Shown here: positions 51,073 to 59,932 of the stretch, one piece after another
Numbering within the stretch: position 1 is the first letter of the stretch
Layout of the letters: every line of letters begins with the position of its first letter
From: an uncultured Collinsella sp.
GTDB taxonomy: Bacteria > Actinomycetota > Coriobacteriia > Coriobacteriales > Coriobacteriaceae
Reading direction: 5' to 3'
Assembly: GCA_900542155.1 (NCBI GenBank)
Contig: UQMD01000013.1
Coordinates: forward strand, 1-63,467
Length of the DNA: 63,467 nucleotides
Notes under the pieces: generated by a model
The model's database searches: none
Seen by the model: the letters and a program-made list of their open reading frames with translations, nothing else
Told to the model about the DNA's origin: nothing
Translations under genes and position numbers: made by a program

Positions 51073-52107
51073 ATGTCCCGTACCGCCACCGATAGCACTG
51101 TCCTGCTGGGCCACGGCTCCGGCGGCCAGATGATGAAGCGCATTATCGATGAGGTCTTTCTGGATGCCTTTGGGTCGCCCGAGCTGCTTGCGGGCAACGA
51201 TGCCGGCGTCGCCGCGCTGCCCGCAAGCGGGCGAATCGCCATGTCGACCGACAGCTTTGTGGTAACGCCGCAGTTCTTCCCCGGCGGCAATATCGGCCGC
51301 CTCGCCGTATGCGGAACCGTCAACGACGTCGCGACCTCGGGCGCCAACGTGCGCTACCTCTCATGCGGCTTTATCCTCGAAGAGGGCTATCCCATGGACA
51401 AGCTCCGCCAGATCGTTCAGACCATGGCCGAAACGGCACATGAGGCGGGCGTGTCCATAATCACCGGCGACACCAAGGTGGTCGAGCGTGGAGGTGCCGA
51501 CGGCGTCTACATCAATACCGCCGGCGTGGGCGAAGTGCCCGCGGGCGTAGCGCTCAGCGGTGCAAACTGTCGGCCCGGCGATGTCATCCTGGTGTCGGGT
51601 ACGCTAGGTGACCACGGCATCGCCATCATGAGCCAGCGCGAGGGCTTGGCGTTTTCGAGTAACATCGAAAGCGACGCCGCACCGCTCAATCATCTGATTG
51701 CCGACGTGCTCGCCGCCGCCCCCGACACCCGCTGCTTCCGCGACCCCACGCGCGGCGGCCTGGCATCCACGCTCAACGAGTTTGCCCAGGCCAGCGGCGT
51801 TGCCATGGAGATCGACGAGGATGCTGTGCCCGTGCGCCCCGACGTGCAGGCCGCCTGCGAGATGCTCGGCTACGATGTGCTGCAGGTGGCAAACGAGGGC
51901 AAGATGGTTGCCGTGGTGCCGGCCGAGCAGGCCGATGCCGCGCTGAGCGCTATGCGCGCCGCCCGCTACGGCGAGAACGCCGCCATCATCGGTCGCGTGC
52001 TGCCACTTGCCGAGGGCGCCCGTCCCGCCGTGCGCGTACGCACCGGCTGGGGCTCGACCCGCATCCTCGACATGCTCGTAGGAGAACAGCTGCCGAGAAT
52101 TTGCTAG
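51073..52107 (+). CDS. hypE: Hydrogenase maturation protein HypE
   Basis: A 344-aa PurM-like ATPase that dehydrates the HypF-derived thiocarboxamide on its C-terminal cysteine to thiocyanate. The protein ends in LPRIC, preserving the essential last cysteine. N-terminal LLGHGSGGQMMKRIIDEVF and the FRDPTRGGLAS segment are typical. It starts 48 bases after hypD and ends the operon; a strong hairpin follows. hypA and hypB and any hydrogenase subunit genes are outside this window. Confidence 0.95.
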   Translation: MSRTATDSTVLLGHGSGGQMMKRIIDEVFLDAFGSPELLAGNDAGVAALPASGRIAMSTDSFVVTPQFFPGGNIGRLAVCGTVNDVATSGANVRYLSCGFILEEGYPMDKLRQIVQTMAETAHEAGVSIITGDTKVVERGGADGVYINTAGVGEVPAGVALSGANCRPGDVILVSGTLGDHGIAIMSQREGLAFSSNIESDAAPLNHLIADVLAAAPDTRCFRDPTRGGLASTLNEFAQASGVAMEIDEDAVPVRPDVQAACEMLGYDVLQVANEGKMVAVVPAEQADAALSAMRAARYGENAAIIGRVLPLAEGARPAVRVRTGWGSTRILDMLVGEQLPRIC

Positions 52108-52196
52108 CGGCTGCTCTGCAAGCTGCTCAGCATCCGGCCACAATCGGCCCGCCCATTTTCACTGGGACGTTGGCCCACTCAAACCGCGAGGAGATG

Positions 52197-52237
52197 GAAG
52201 GGCCCTCCTGCCGAGCTGATCGGCAGGAGGGCCCTTC
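52197..52237. terminator. Bidirectional hairpin between hypE and the surface-protein gene
   Basis: Perfect 18-bp stem GAAGGGCCCTCCTGCCGA with complement and a 5-base loop between two convergent genes. The T tract is poor on both strands (CTTCGCTTTGC on plus). Confidence 0.75.
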
Positions 52238-52288
52238 GCTTTGCAAGGCCATACTCCTTGCAGTATTTACCTGGTAGGCAGAGGCTCG

Positions 52289-55200
52289 CTACGCCGCGCG
52301 GCGCTTGGTGTAGACAAACCAGCCGCCGACGGCCGCGATACCGACGATGCCCACGGCAACACCGGCGATGGCAAAGCCGTTCGAGCCCGTGTCCGCAGCC
52401 TTGTTGGCAGCATCGGTGCTCAACGCGGCGGTCTTGCCGGACGTGCCCGACTTTTTGCCGCTCTTGTCTGTCTTGCCGGCGACGGAAGACTCCATCGAAT
52501 CCTTCTTGCCGGATTCAGCCTCGACTTTGGTATCGCCGGTGGCCTTGGCGGCCACAGGAGCCATCACGGCCGCAAAACCGCCGGTTCCGTTGCCTGCACC
52601 GCTGTCCGACCCGGTACCCGGCGTCAGAACGCCCGGCGCCACCGTGGGCTTCTGCGGGTCGTTGCTGCTCGAGCCCTTGCCCGCCATCACGGCCGTCTTC
52701 CAGGCAATCGTCTCTCCCGAGGAGACACGATATGTCGTGAGCGCGCGGAGCGCCTGCTCGGTCGCCATGGCGTTGGCCGCGCCGCCCTTGCTGTGCGCAT
52801 AGCCGTTGCCGCCGTCCACGCGGTACAGGTCCAGCGCGCAGACCACGTTGGTCACAGCATTTGCAAACCCGTTGACGGGGTTGGCCGGGTCTCGGTCGAG
52901 CGAAAGCAGCGCGAGGATCACCTGGGCATTGGCCTCGGCAGAGCCGAAGTCACAGGTACCCGCGCTCATCTTGCCCTTGAGGTAGGAGAGGCCGTTCTCG
53001 ATGGCAGCATCGACCTTGGTGTCGCCCGCATAGGGCGCCACGGCCTGGATCGCCATGGCCGTCAGGTCCACGTCGCCCAGCCGCGTACCTTCCACAGCGT
53101 CGCCGCTACCGAGGAGCTCACAGACGGCGTCCACGAGGCTCGCGCGCGTCCAGGCGGAACCGGCGGGTGCATCCGAGCCGCTCGCATTGAGCGCCATCAG
53201 CGCGAAGATTTTCTCGTTGGCGCGCATCATATCGGTGCGACTGCAAATGAGCTCGACCAGATTGACGCCGTCATAGTCGGTGATGTCCTCGCCGATGGCG
53301 GAGAGAGCCAGCGCCACACGCTCGGTCTCGGTCAGAGCGCAGGTCGCGCTCCCCCACTCGGCCTTGTGCTCGGCCAACGAGGCATGGTAATTGTCGAGCA
53401 GCCCGGAATCGATCGTGCGGCCCGCCTTGGCAAAGTCGCAAATCTCCCACTCGTCGCCGTACTGGAAGGCGTCAGAGCTGCGGTGTGCGTCGATGAACGC
53501 AGCAGCAGCATCGATGCCCGCCGAGGCGGACTCACTCGTAGCGGGGCTCGCGGCCACGCCGGCCACGGTGATGGTAAGCGTCACGGGCTCGGCGCCGGCG
53601 GTCGCGTCTACCGGCGTACCCGTCGCGATCACCGTGCCGGCCGAAAGCGCCGTCACCGTGTAGTCACTCGAGGCCACGTACAGGCCGTCATCGGGAGCGC
53701 CGTCAACGTGCTTCCAGGCACCCTTCTCGTTGCGGTCGATGCCCACGATACCCGAGGCGTCCTTGCCGTCGAGTGTCTTGAACGTCCAGGTGAGGCCGGG
53801 TTCGGTCACGCTCCAGCCGTCCACGTCGTTCTTGCCGGTAAAGGCCAGGTCAAGCTTTTGCGCCGAGCCGGCCTTGAGGTAGAGGCTGTCCGTACCGGCC
53901 GTCACGCTCGCAAGCGGATTTTGGTAGGCATAAGTCACGTCGCGCGACGCGCTGATGACCTTGCCATCGGCGTCCGTGTCGGGCAGCGTCGCGGTAAACG
54001 TGGTGGTGCCGGCCTTGTACGCCGTGTAGCCGATCTCGCCCGCGGTAGTGTAGGCCGCCACGGCAGGATCACTGCTCGTCACGGTAAAGTTGTCGCGGTT
54101 GGTGGCGTTGTCGGGCGTCACCACGGGGCGTGCGTGATCGGTCAAAAACGCGCCGCGCTCGGAGAGTGGGTTGCGGCCCTGTAGGTAGACGGTGGCGCCG
54201 TCCTCGTTGTAGCCCATCGAGATGGACGTGGCGGCCACGGCTTCTGACGTCAGCGTCACGCTCTTGGAGCCGGCGCCCGCAGATGCGGCGTCGCGCGGGG
54301 TAACGGTGATCGTGGCACTGCCGGCATGCTTGAAGTAAAAGCAGGCCGAGTAGTCGTTGCTGTAGATGGTCGTAGGATCGCTCGAGGCAAAGTGGAAGCG
54401 GCTGAACGAGACGGGCACGTACTCGCCCTTATCGGCGTCGACGTAATGCACGCGAATCTCGAGGTTGCGCACCTCGGAGCCCTGGACGGTAGCCGCACCA
54501 TCGGTCACGTTGCTCACGGTGCCGTCGGAGGCACGATACCACAGCTCAAAGTCGTCGAACTGCTTGGCTTTGGCCTTGATCTTGATGGTAGCCACGGTCT
54601 GCTCGGAGCCATCGGCCTTGCGCTCGGTGGCGGTCACCGTGCCGGTAGCGTTGTCGTAGACGTAGAGCTCTCCCGTGGACTCGTTGATGCCGATGTTGCC
54701 GCGGTTGGCGTCATCGGTGCCCCAGGTGATGGTGCTCGTGGCCGGGACGCCCTTAAGTGCAAAGACGCCAAGTTTGCGGTAGGCGTCCACAGCATCAGGC
54801 GAAACCTCGAGCATATGGCCGGCAACCGTCTGGCTGGTGCCGTCGTTGGCCGTGAAGCTCACGGTGTAGGCGTCGTCGGGCGTGGTGTCCTCGGGCGCCT
54901 GGTAGCTGTTGCCCGAGCCAAAGACCGGCGTGCCATTTTTATCGATACCCCAGCTGCTGCCGTTGGCGCCGCAGTTGGCGTTGATAAGATCGGCGAAGGC
55001 ATCGGTGGCCATGTCGGCGGGGTCGACGGCATAGGAGTTGACGAGCGCCGAGGCGGGAGCGTCCATCTTGTTGGTGAGGAATGCGCCCCAGTAGGTGTTG
55101 ACGAGCTGGCCCGCGCTATAGGTCGCGAACAGCGCGCCCGCTGTGCCCTCGGAGGTCGACACGCAGTTGGACACGATGCCGCCGTCGAGCGTACGCGCAA

Positions 55201-56800
55201 AGCCCGCAACGCCCTTGCCGGTCACACTCGTGGAGCAGTTGAGCACGGCACCCTGAACCTTGTTGCCCAGGGGGCCGAACGCCTTACCGTCCGTCGCCTG
55301 CTTGAGTTCACCGGAAAACGAGATGTTCTGCACCACGCCCGTGGAGGCAACGCCGTCCATGAGCGACTTCACGCCGCCACCGTTGGCGAAGGTGATGGTG
55401 TGGCCCTGGCCGTCGAGCGTGCCCGCGAGCATGCCCATGGGGGCAAAGAACCAGCTGTCATCGATGGTGATGTCGTTGTCGAGAACGTAGTAGGCGTCGG
55501 CGTCGGCGGGCTTGAACTTGTTTTCGAGGTCGCTCTGCGAGCTCAGGCGCACTACGTTCTGCGGCCGAGCCACGGGCTCGGTGGGCTTGGGCTTCTCGAG
55601 TGCGGCAATGGCATCGGTGAGCGCCTTGGTTGCGCCGTTGACCTCGACCTGTGCGGCATCGTCGTTGGCGTAGACGTCCTGGGCGCTCACAAGGGCCTCG
55701 GCGAGCTTCGACCAGCTCTCGGCCGTGTAGTCGCCCTCGACCCTGGCGCTGGCATCGTCAATCGCAGCCTTAAGGGCACCCTTGTTCACGACGACCGCAG
55801 CACCGCCCGAGACCAGCACGGGCAAACCGCCCTGTGCAGACCAGCTAAAGCCGGTGGCAGGAGCATCGGTGTTGAGCTTATCGACCGAGGCCTGGGTCTT
55901 GAGGTCGTCGACAGAGATTTTGCTGCCGAAGGAAGAATCATTGCCAAAACCGCAAGCCTGGTCGCCCGCGGTGAAGAGGTTGTTGACCATAGCACCGGAG
56001 CTATACCGGCAAACGAGACCATGAGCGAAATAGCCCGACATCGATCCGGAAACGTAAGAGTTGATTACAGACCCACCGTTGAGCGTTCCCACCAGGCCAC
56101 CGTAATCGGCCCAAGTGCCGCCATCGCTCAAAGTGACCGTCGACCAGCACATCTGCACGGTTCCCGAGCAATTGATCGCAAGGGCGCCCTCATAATCGCC
56201 CATGGTTGCCCGGCCCGTCACGCCCAGATTCTGCACCGTGCCAGTCACGCTCTTCGCAAGTGCCTTGCCGTTAAGCACGATGCTGTGGCCCTGGCCATCG
56301 AGCGTGCCGGCCACGGTCTCGATCTGCTGGTCGGCGCCAAGACTGATATCCGCCGTAAGCCTCACGACGGCCCCAGCCTCGATGGTGGTAGGCAGCTCGC
56401 CAGCAGAAGAGACCGTCATGGTCTCGCCGGCCTTGGCAACGCGCACGTCACGTGCCTGCTGAACATCGGCGTCGTCATCGTCGACGTTCACCGCGGCGGC
56501 GTTCTGCCCGTCCGCACTCAGCATGGCGGCAAGCCCCTCATCGGCAGACGGAGCAACGTCGGATCTTGCCTCGTCCGCCGACGCCTCGGCGCCTTCAGCA
56601 CCCGTCTGCTCGTCCGCAGTGAAACTCGACTCGTCGGCATTCTCGGCAGTATCCGCCTGCTGCGAGGCCTGGGCCTGCGCCTGCACAGCGATCTCTGCCA
56701 CGCCCTCGGCAAATGCCGACGTACCCGGCATCGACCAGACGAGTAGCACCGAGAAAGCAGCGGCTCCCAGGCGCTTGAGCATAATGTTGTTTCGCGTCAC
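52289..56800 (-). CDS. Wall-anchored surface protein with transcobalamin-like domain, behind a B12 riboswitch
   Basis: A 1503-aa exported protein. The GTG at 56800 (AAGGAG upstream) gives a signal peptide (core AAFSVLLVWSMPGTSAFA). An acidic, Ala-rich stretch (about 30-120) precedes beta-helix-like repeats (TLDGQGHSI and TLDGQGHTI), a FIVAR-like helical domain (VVVNKGALKAAIDDASARV), and Ig-like domains (about 660-1090). A helical region at about 1098-1370 has repeats like DLTAMAIQAVAPY and MATEQALRALTTYR, as in the alpha6-alpha6 barrel of prenyltransferase-like and transcobalamin/intrinsic-factor proteins. The C-terminus is a Ser/Lys-rich spacer, AADTG, a helix and KRRAA: a degenerate sortase-type anchor. 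Corrinoid capture is inferred from domain plus riboswitch. Confidence 0.85.
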   Translation of the reverse strand: MTRNNIMLKRLGAAAFSVLLVWSMPGTSAFAEGVAEIAVQAQAQASQQADTAENADESSFTADEQTGAEGAEASADEARSDVAPSADEGLAAMLSADGQNAAAVNVDDDDADVQQARDVRVAKAGETMTVSSAGELPTTIEAGAVVRLTADISLGADQQIETVAGTLDGQGHSIVLNGKALAKSVTGTVQNLGVTGRATMGDYEGALAINCSGTVQMCWSTVTLSDGGTWADYGGLVGTLNGGSVINSYVSGSMSGYFAHGLVCRYSSGAMVNNLFTAGDQACGFGNDSSFGSKISVDDLKTQASVDKLNTDAPATGFSWSAQGGLPVLVSGGAAVVVNKGALKAAIDDASARVEGDYTAESWSKLAEALVSAQDVYANDDAAQVEVNGATKALTDAIAALEKPKPTEPVARPQNVVRLSSQSDLENKFKPADADAYYVLDNDITIDDSWFFAPMGMLAGTLDGQGHTITFANGGGVKSLMDGVASTGVVQNISFSGELKQATDGKAFGPLGNKVQGAVLNCSTSVTGKGVAGFARTLDGGIVSNCVSTSEGTAGALFATYSAGQLVNTYWGAFLTNKMDAPASALVNSYAVDPADMATDAFADLINANCGANGSSWGIDKNGTPVFGSGNSYQAPEDTTPDDAYTVSFTANDGTSQTVAGHMLEVSPDAVDAYRKLGVFALKGVPATSTITWGTDDANRGNIGINESTGELYVYDNATGTVTATERKADGSEQTVATIKIKAKAKQFDDFELWYRASDGTVSNVTDGAATVQGSEVRNLEIRVHYVDADKGEYVPVSFSRFHFASSDPTTIYSNDYSACFYFKHAGSATITVTPRDAASAGAGSKSVTLTSEAVAATSISMGYNEDGATVYLQGRNPLSERGAFLTDHARPVVTPDNATNRDNFTVTSSDPAVAAYTTAGEIGYTAYKAGTTTFTATLPDTDADGKVISASRDVTYAYQNPLASVTAGTDSLYLKAGSAQKLDLAFTGKNDVDGWSVTEPGLTWTFKTLDGKDASGIVGIDRNEKGAWKHVDGAPDDGLYVASSDYTVTALSAGTVIATGTPVDATAGAEPVTLTITVAGVAASPATSESASAGIDAAAAFIDAHRSSDAFQYGDEWEICDFAKAGRTIDSGLLDNYHASLAEHKAEWGSATCALTETERVALALSAIGEDITDYDGVNLVELICSRTDMMRANEKIFALMALNASGSDAPAGSAWTRASLVDAVCELLGSGDAVEGTRLGDVDLTAMAIQAVAPYAGDTKVDAAIENGLSYLKGKMSAGTCDFGSAEANAQVILALLSLDRDPANPVNGFANAVTNVVCALDLYRVDGGNGYAHSKGGAANAMATEQALRALTTYRVSSGETIAWKTAVMAGKGSSSNDPQKPTVAPGVLTPGTGSDSGAGNGTGGFAAVMAPVAAKATGDTKVEAESGKKDSMESSVAGKTDKSGKKSGTSGKTAALSTDAANKAADTGSNGFAIAGVAVGIVGIAAVGGWFVYTKRRAA

Positions 56801-56977
56801 CCGTTCTCCTTCTTTCGCGAACCTGCAATAGAGCCATGGCGAAGAAGGCGGGACAGGCGATACCCCGGCAGCACAAAGGCGCACGTCAGCCACCCTATCG
56901 GCAGCAAAACGCACGCTCAGCAGCACCCCTTGTAGACCGGAATCCAGCGGCAAACAGAGAGGCCCTCGGTTTCGAGA

Positions 56978-57095
56978 AGAGCGCGGGCAGGTAATCTGGC
57001 TCGCGGGCGCGCCCGCACACAGTAACCGCCTTGCTCGGGATTCTCACCCGATTCCCCTTTATGCGCTCGCGCGCACCCGTGCTCCGGCTTCTATT
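56978..57095 (-). promoter_or_regulatory. Cobalamin (AdoCbl) riboswitch
   Basis: Reading the minus strand, the conserved parts of the cobalamin aptamer appear in order: GCACGGGTGC, AAAGGGGAATCGGGTGAGAA with TCCCGAGC, GGCGGTTACTGT, and the B12 box GAGCCAGATTACCTGCC. These match the consensus blocks GGTGCC, GGGAA...GGTGAAAATCC, CC-ACTGT and GCCAGGAGACCTGCC closely. It lies between a promoter at 57109-57138 and the start of the 1503-aa surface protein about 180 bases downstream. Cobalamin binding would be expected to switch the gene off. Confidence 0.88.
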
Positions 57096-57108
57096 TTTTA
57101 ACGGAGGA

Positions 57109-57138
57109 AGTGTACGTTACCGCAGGTAAATCGGTCAA
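57109..57138 (-). promoter_or_regulatory. Promoter of the B12-riboswitch transcript
   Basis: Minus-strand -35 TTGACC (57138-57133), 18-base spacer and -10 TACACT (57114-57109). Start is expected near 57102, just ahead of the aptamer. Confidence 0.65.
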
Positions 57139-57242
57139 TGCACTACACAAAAACCGCCATATCCGAGCCATATGGCTCCCGGATAACCGCCTATAGGCAA
57201 CCTCTATCGCCACCAGGCCGCTGACGAACCAAACCCGCCCAC

Positions 57243-57292
57243 AAGATTGAGCGGCCCGAATGCCCCCGCGGGACTTTTGACCCGCTCATTTT
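57243..57292. repeat. Partial copy of repeat type F
   Basis: The stretch AAGATTGAGCGGCCCGAATG...CCCCCGCGGGA and a following GACCCGCTCA resemble the arms of the large inverted repeat at 59743-59862 but are shorter and diverged. Confidence 0.5.
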
Positions 57293-57306
57293 GCTTTAGC
57301 TCAAGC

Positions 57307-57345
57307 AAACGGTCCCGCACGATTACTCGTACGGGACCGTTTTTA
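57307..57345. terminator. Terminator of the C69 peptidase gene, probably bidirectional
   Basis: 14-bp stem AAACGGTCCCGCAC with near-perfect complement. TTTTTAG follows on plus and TTTGCTTG on minus. It lies 31 bases past the minus-strand stop. Confidence 0.8.
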
Positions 57346-57375
57346 GTTAGGGCTGTCGTCTATGACCCGCTCCGG

Positions 57376-59520
57376 TTAATTCGCACGCTTGCGGATAAGC
57401 ACGGCCCCCATAACGGCCAGAACTCCAGCCACCGTCAGAAGCGCCACGATCACCACAGACGAATCACCGGTCTTGGCAAGCCCTCCCTTGGTCGCCTTCT
57501 TGGCGGTATCGGTCTTGACGTCCGTCTTCACATCCGTCTTCTGACCGGGCTTCTGCCCAGGCTCCTCCTGCGCAGCCTGCGTCACGGTCACCGTCGCTTC
57601 ATCGGACGTGGAAACCAGCCCGGCAGCACTCGTCACCTCAACGCGATACACCTTTGAACCGACCTCGGTCGTCGCGGCGACGTACTCAGCCGCCGTCGCC
57701 CCGTCGATGGCAGAGAAGTTACCGTCCTCGCCCTTGACGAACCACTGGTAGGTAAGCTGGGCATCCGAGCCATCCACGCTGTCATCAACCGTCGCGGCAA
57801 CGCTCAGCTTGGCCTCAGCGCCCTGAGCACACGTTACCGACTGCGGCTGAGCCGTGATGCTGGGAGCAACAAAAGCGGACGCGTACATAATCGGGGTCCG
57901 GGAGGTTCCATTCTCGGCGTCATAGTCGCTCGGCATAAACGCACTCGAGGTATCTCCCGCATTCACATAGGCGCGCATCTCATCGAGAAGCTTGGCCGCC
58001 TTGTTGTAGACCTGTTCGCTCACTGCGGCAAACGCCTTGTTGGCAAGGTCCGTGCGCTGATCGGCAGGGGTTGCCTGCATCAACCCGTCAACAACGTCCT
58101 GCTGGGCGATAACCTGCTTCTGAAGGACATCGAGGTAGGCGCGCACGTTCTCACCCATAGAGGCACGGTTGTTGTAGGCGAGCGTGTTGATGTCCATGAA
58201 GACGTAGTCGAGGTTCTTGCCGTCCTTTTCGACCAAAGCCTGCGCGACGTCGTCCTTGCGTCCTGTATAAGTGCCGTCCACCGTGTTCCACGCCGGGAAG
58301 TAGTCAGCCGGAACTTCCGTCAACAGCGCAGAGTAGCTGGGCAGGTACACGCTGAACTCGCAACGCGAAAGCGCTTCCCACTGAATCGTGGCGATATCAC
58401 TGGAAAGGCCGGACCGAATCTGGAAGATATTGCTCTCGGTCGTCCTGTTGTTGCCGATGGCATACAGGGCACTGTTGAGATTGGCGTTGAGGCTGTCATC
58501 CTGCTCACCGCGGGCAGCGAGGGAACGCAACGCCGTGAACGTATCGGATTTGATGCCCGGCGTAAACGTCAGCTGCGGGTCGATGAGCGAGGTGACGCGA
58601 CCCTGTTCATCAACGGTATAGTCCGTCTGAGGCGCAAGGGCAGCACCGAAGTAAGCACGTCCCTGGGCCAGGCGCGTATTCTGCGACGAACCCGAATTCT
58701 CCTTGCCATACGTCTTGAAGATGTTCGGCGTGCCGTCGTCATAGGTTACGAGAACGCCGTTGGACTCGGGCAGCGTCACGACATCGGCCGAGTGCAGGCA
58801 CTGACTCGGATCGTCAAGATCGACCTTATACTGCAGGCCGCCGATGTTGGGATTAACGGACGCCACGTCGTCGCCCATCTTGACGGCAATCCACTGATGG
58901 CCCGAAAGCTGAGCGAAAATCCAGGTCTCGGTATTGTCGGCAATGACGATCTGGTTGCAGTCCTGAGAGCCATACTGATCGATGATGGCGCCGAGCTTCT
59001 CCACGCCGTCGCGCGCCGTGGACGAAACGCTCAACAGGTAGTCGCCCAGGTTATACTCGCCGATGCCCTTGTCGACAAGAGGGTCGATAGCCTTGATTCC
59101 GTCGTTGTAATCCGTTGTGAGCGTCGCGGAAACGGAGACGCCGCGCTCGTTGGTGCCGGCCTCGGAATACACGCGGGACGCTGCCTCGTCGTCCTGGGCA
59201 TCCCACGCATCGGGATTGTCACGAACATAGGTGTAACGATACGAGCGACCCTGATAGGTGTACTCAAAGCCGGTCCCCGGCACAGAATCGTTCTCGAAAG
59301 AACGGAAGACAGGGTTGTCGATCGGCTGCTGCACGCCAAAGGTCTTGCAGTAGCGAGGTGAATAGTCCTCGGCGCGACCGACATAGGTATCGCCCGTCGT
59401 TGTCTGGTTCTTACCGATGTAAACCTGCGTGCAGGCGAGCGCGGGCGCGGGCATGGCAAGCACAAGCGCCGCGACTACCCCCCCCCTAAACGCCTTCTTA
59501 GCAAAAGCCGGTAACCTCAT
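57376..59520 (-). CDS. Secreted, wall-anchored C69-family dipeptidase
   Basis: A 714-aa surface peptidase of the C69 (PepD) family, Ntn hydrolases whose catalytic cysteine becomes N-terminal after cleavage. Here C30 directly follows the signal peptide (MPAPALA-CTQVYIGKNQ), so export itself would expose the nucleophile. The catalytic domain spans about 30-500 with SEAGTNERGVSVSATLT and NQIVIADNTETWIF. An Ig-like domain follows (about 555-650), then a Glu/Lys-rich linker, LAKTGDSS, a membrane helix and RKRAN, a variant LPXTG sorting signal. ATG at 59520 has GGAGGGGAG upstream. It probably trims host or dietary peptides at the cell surface. Confidence 0.88.
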   Translation of the reverse strand: MRLPAFAKKAFRGGVVAALVLAMPAPALACTQVYIGKNQTTTGDTYVGRAEDYSPRYCKTFGVQQPIDNPVFRSFENDSVPGTGFEYTYQGRSYRYTYVRDNPDAWDAQDDEAASRVYSEAGTNERGVSVSATLTTDYNDGIKAIDPLVDKGIGEYNLGDYLLSVSSTARDGVEKLGAIIDQYGSQDCNQIVIADNTETWIFAQLSGHQWIAVKMGDDVASVNPNIGGLQYKVDLDDPSQCLHSADVVTLPESNGVLVTYDDGTPNIFKTYGKENSGSSQNTRLAQGRAYFGAALAPQTDYTVDEQGRVTSLIDPQLTFTPGIKSDTFTALRSLAARGEQDDSLNANLNSALYAIGNNRTTESNIFQIRSGLSSDIATIQWEALSRCEFSVYLPSYSALLTEVPADYFPAWNTVDGTYTGRKDDVAQALVEKDGKNLDYVFMDINTLAYNNRASMGENVRAYLDVLQKQVIAQQDVVDGLMQATPADQRTDLANKAFAAVSEQVYNKAAKLLDEMRAYVNAGDTSSAFMPSDYDAENGTSRTPIMYASAFVAPSITAQPQSVTCAQGAEAKLSVAATVDDSVDGSDAQLTYQWFVKGEDGNFSAIDGATAAEYVAATTEVGSKVYRVEVTSAAGLVSTSDEATVTVTQAAQEEPGQKPGQKTDVKTDVKTDTAKKATKGGLAKTGDSSVVIVALLTVAGVLAVMGAVLIRKRAN

Positions 59521-59742
59521 ACGTTCTCCCCTCCACACGGAGCCCGAACTACCCACCAACAATATGCGTAATGAGAACACTTTAGCTGGGTAAATCGGAT
59601 TGAATATGCAGTTATCAGCTTATCTTATGTGTTAAGGAAGTATGGACACGGCACTCGTAACAACCCGTGACCGGTCGTTTGCATCTGGCGGGCGGCATTC
59701 CCCGCAGGGTTGAACAGGCCGATAAGCCCCGTGCGCAAGATT

Positions 59743-59862
59743 GAGCGGGCCGAGTGTCCCCCGTGGGATTGAGGGGGCCAAATGTACCTGTTAGAGGCCA
59801 TTTAAGCGTTTTAACGGGGACTTTTGGCCCCCTCAGTCCCACGGGGGACACTCGGCCCGCTC
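59743..59862. repeat. Large inverted repeat type F
   Basis: 40-bp arms (59743-59782 and 59823-59862, about one mismatch) with a 40-base loop. The arms contain GAGCGGGCCGAGTGTCCCCC and TGAGGGGGCCAAA. It sits between divergent genes (C69 peptidase and HAD phosphatase). The rest of 59521-59742 shows no gene. Confidence 0.85.
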
Positions 59863-59932
59863 ATGCCCGACTGGAACGGCACGCGCTATCATGGGTGCCG
59901 TTTTGATGAGTCATCTTGATGGGAGCGTACCT

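Noticed and set aside
54326..56746. An 806-codon plus-strand frame
   Set aside because: Antisense of the surface-protein gene, whose signal peptide, domains and anchor are clear.
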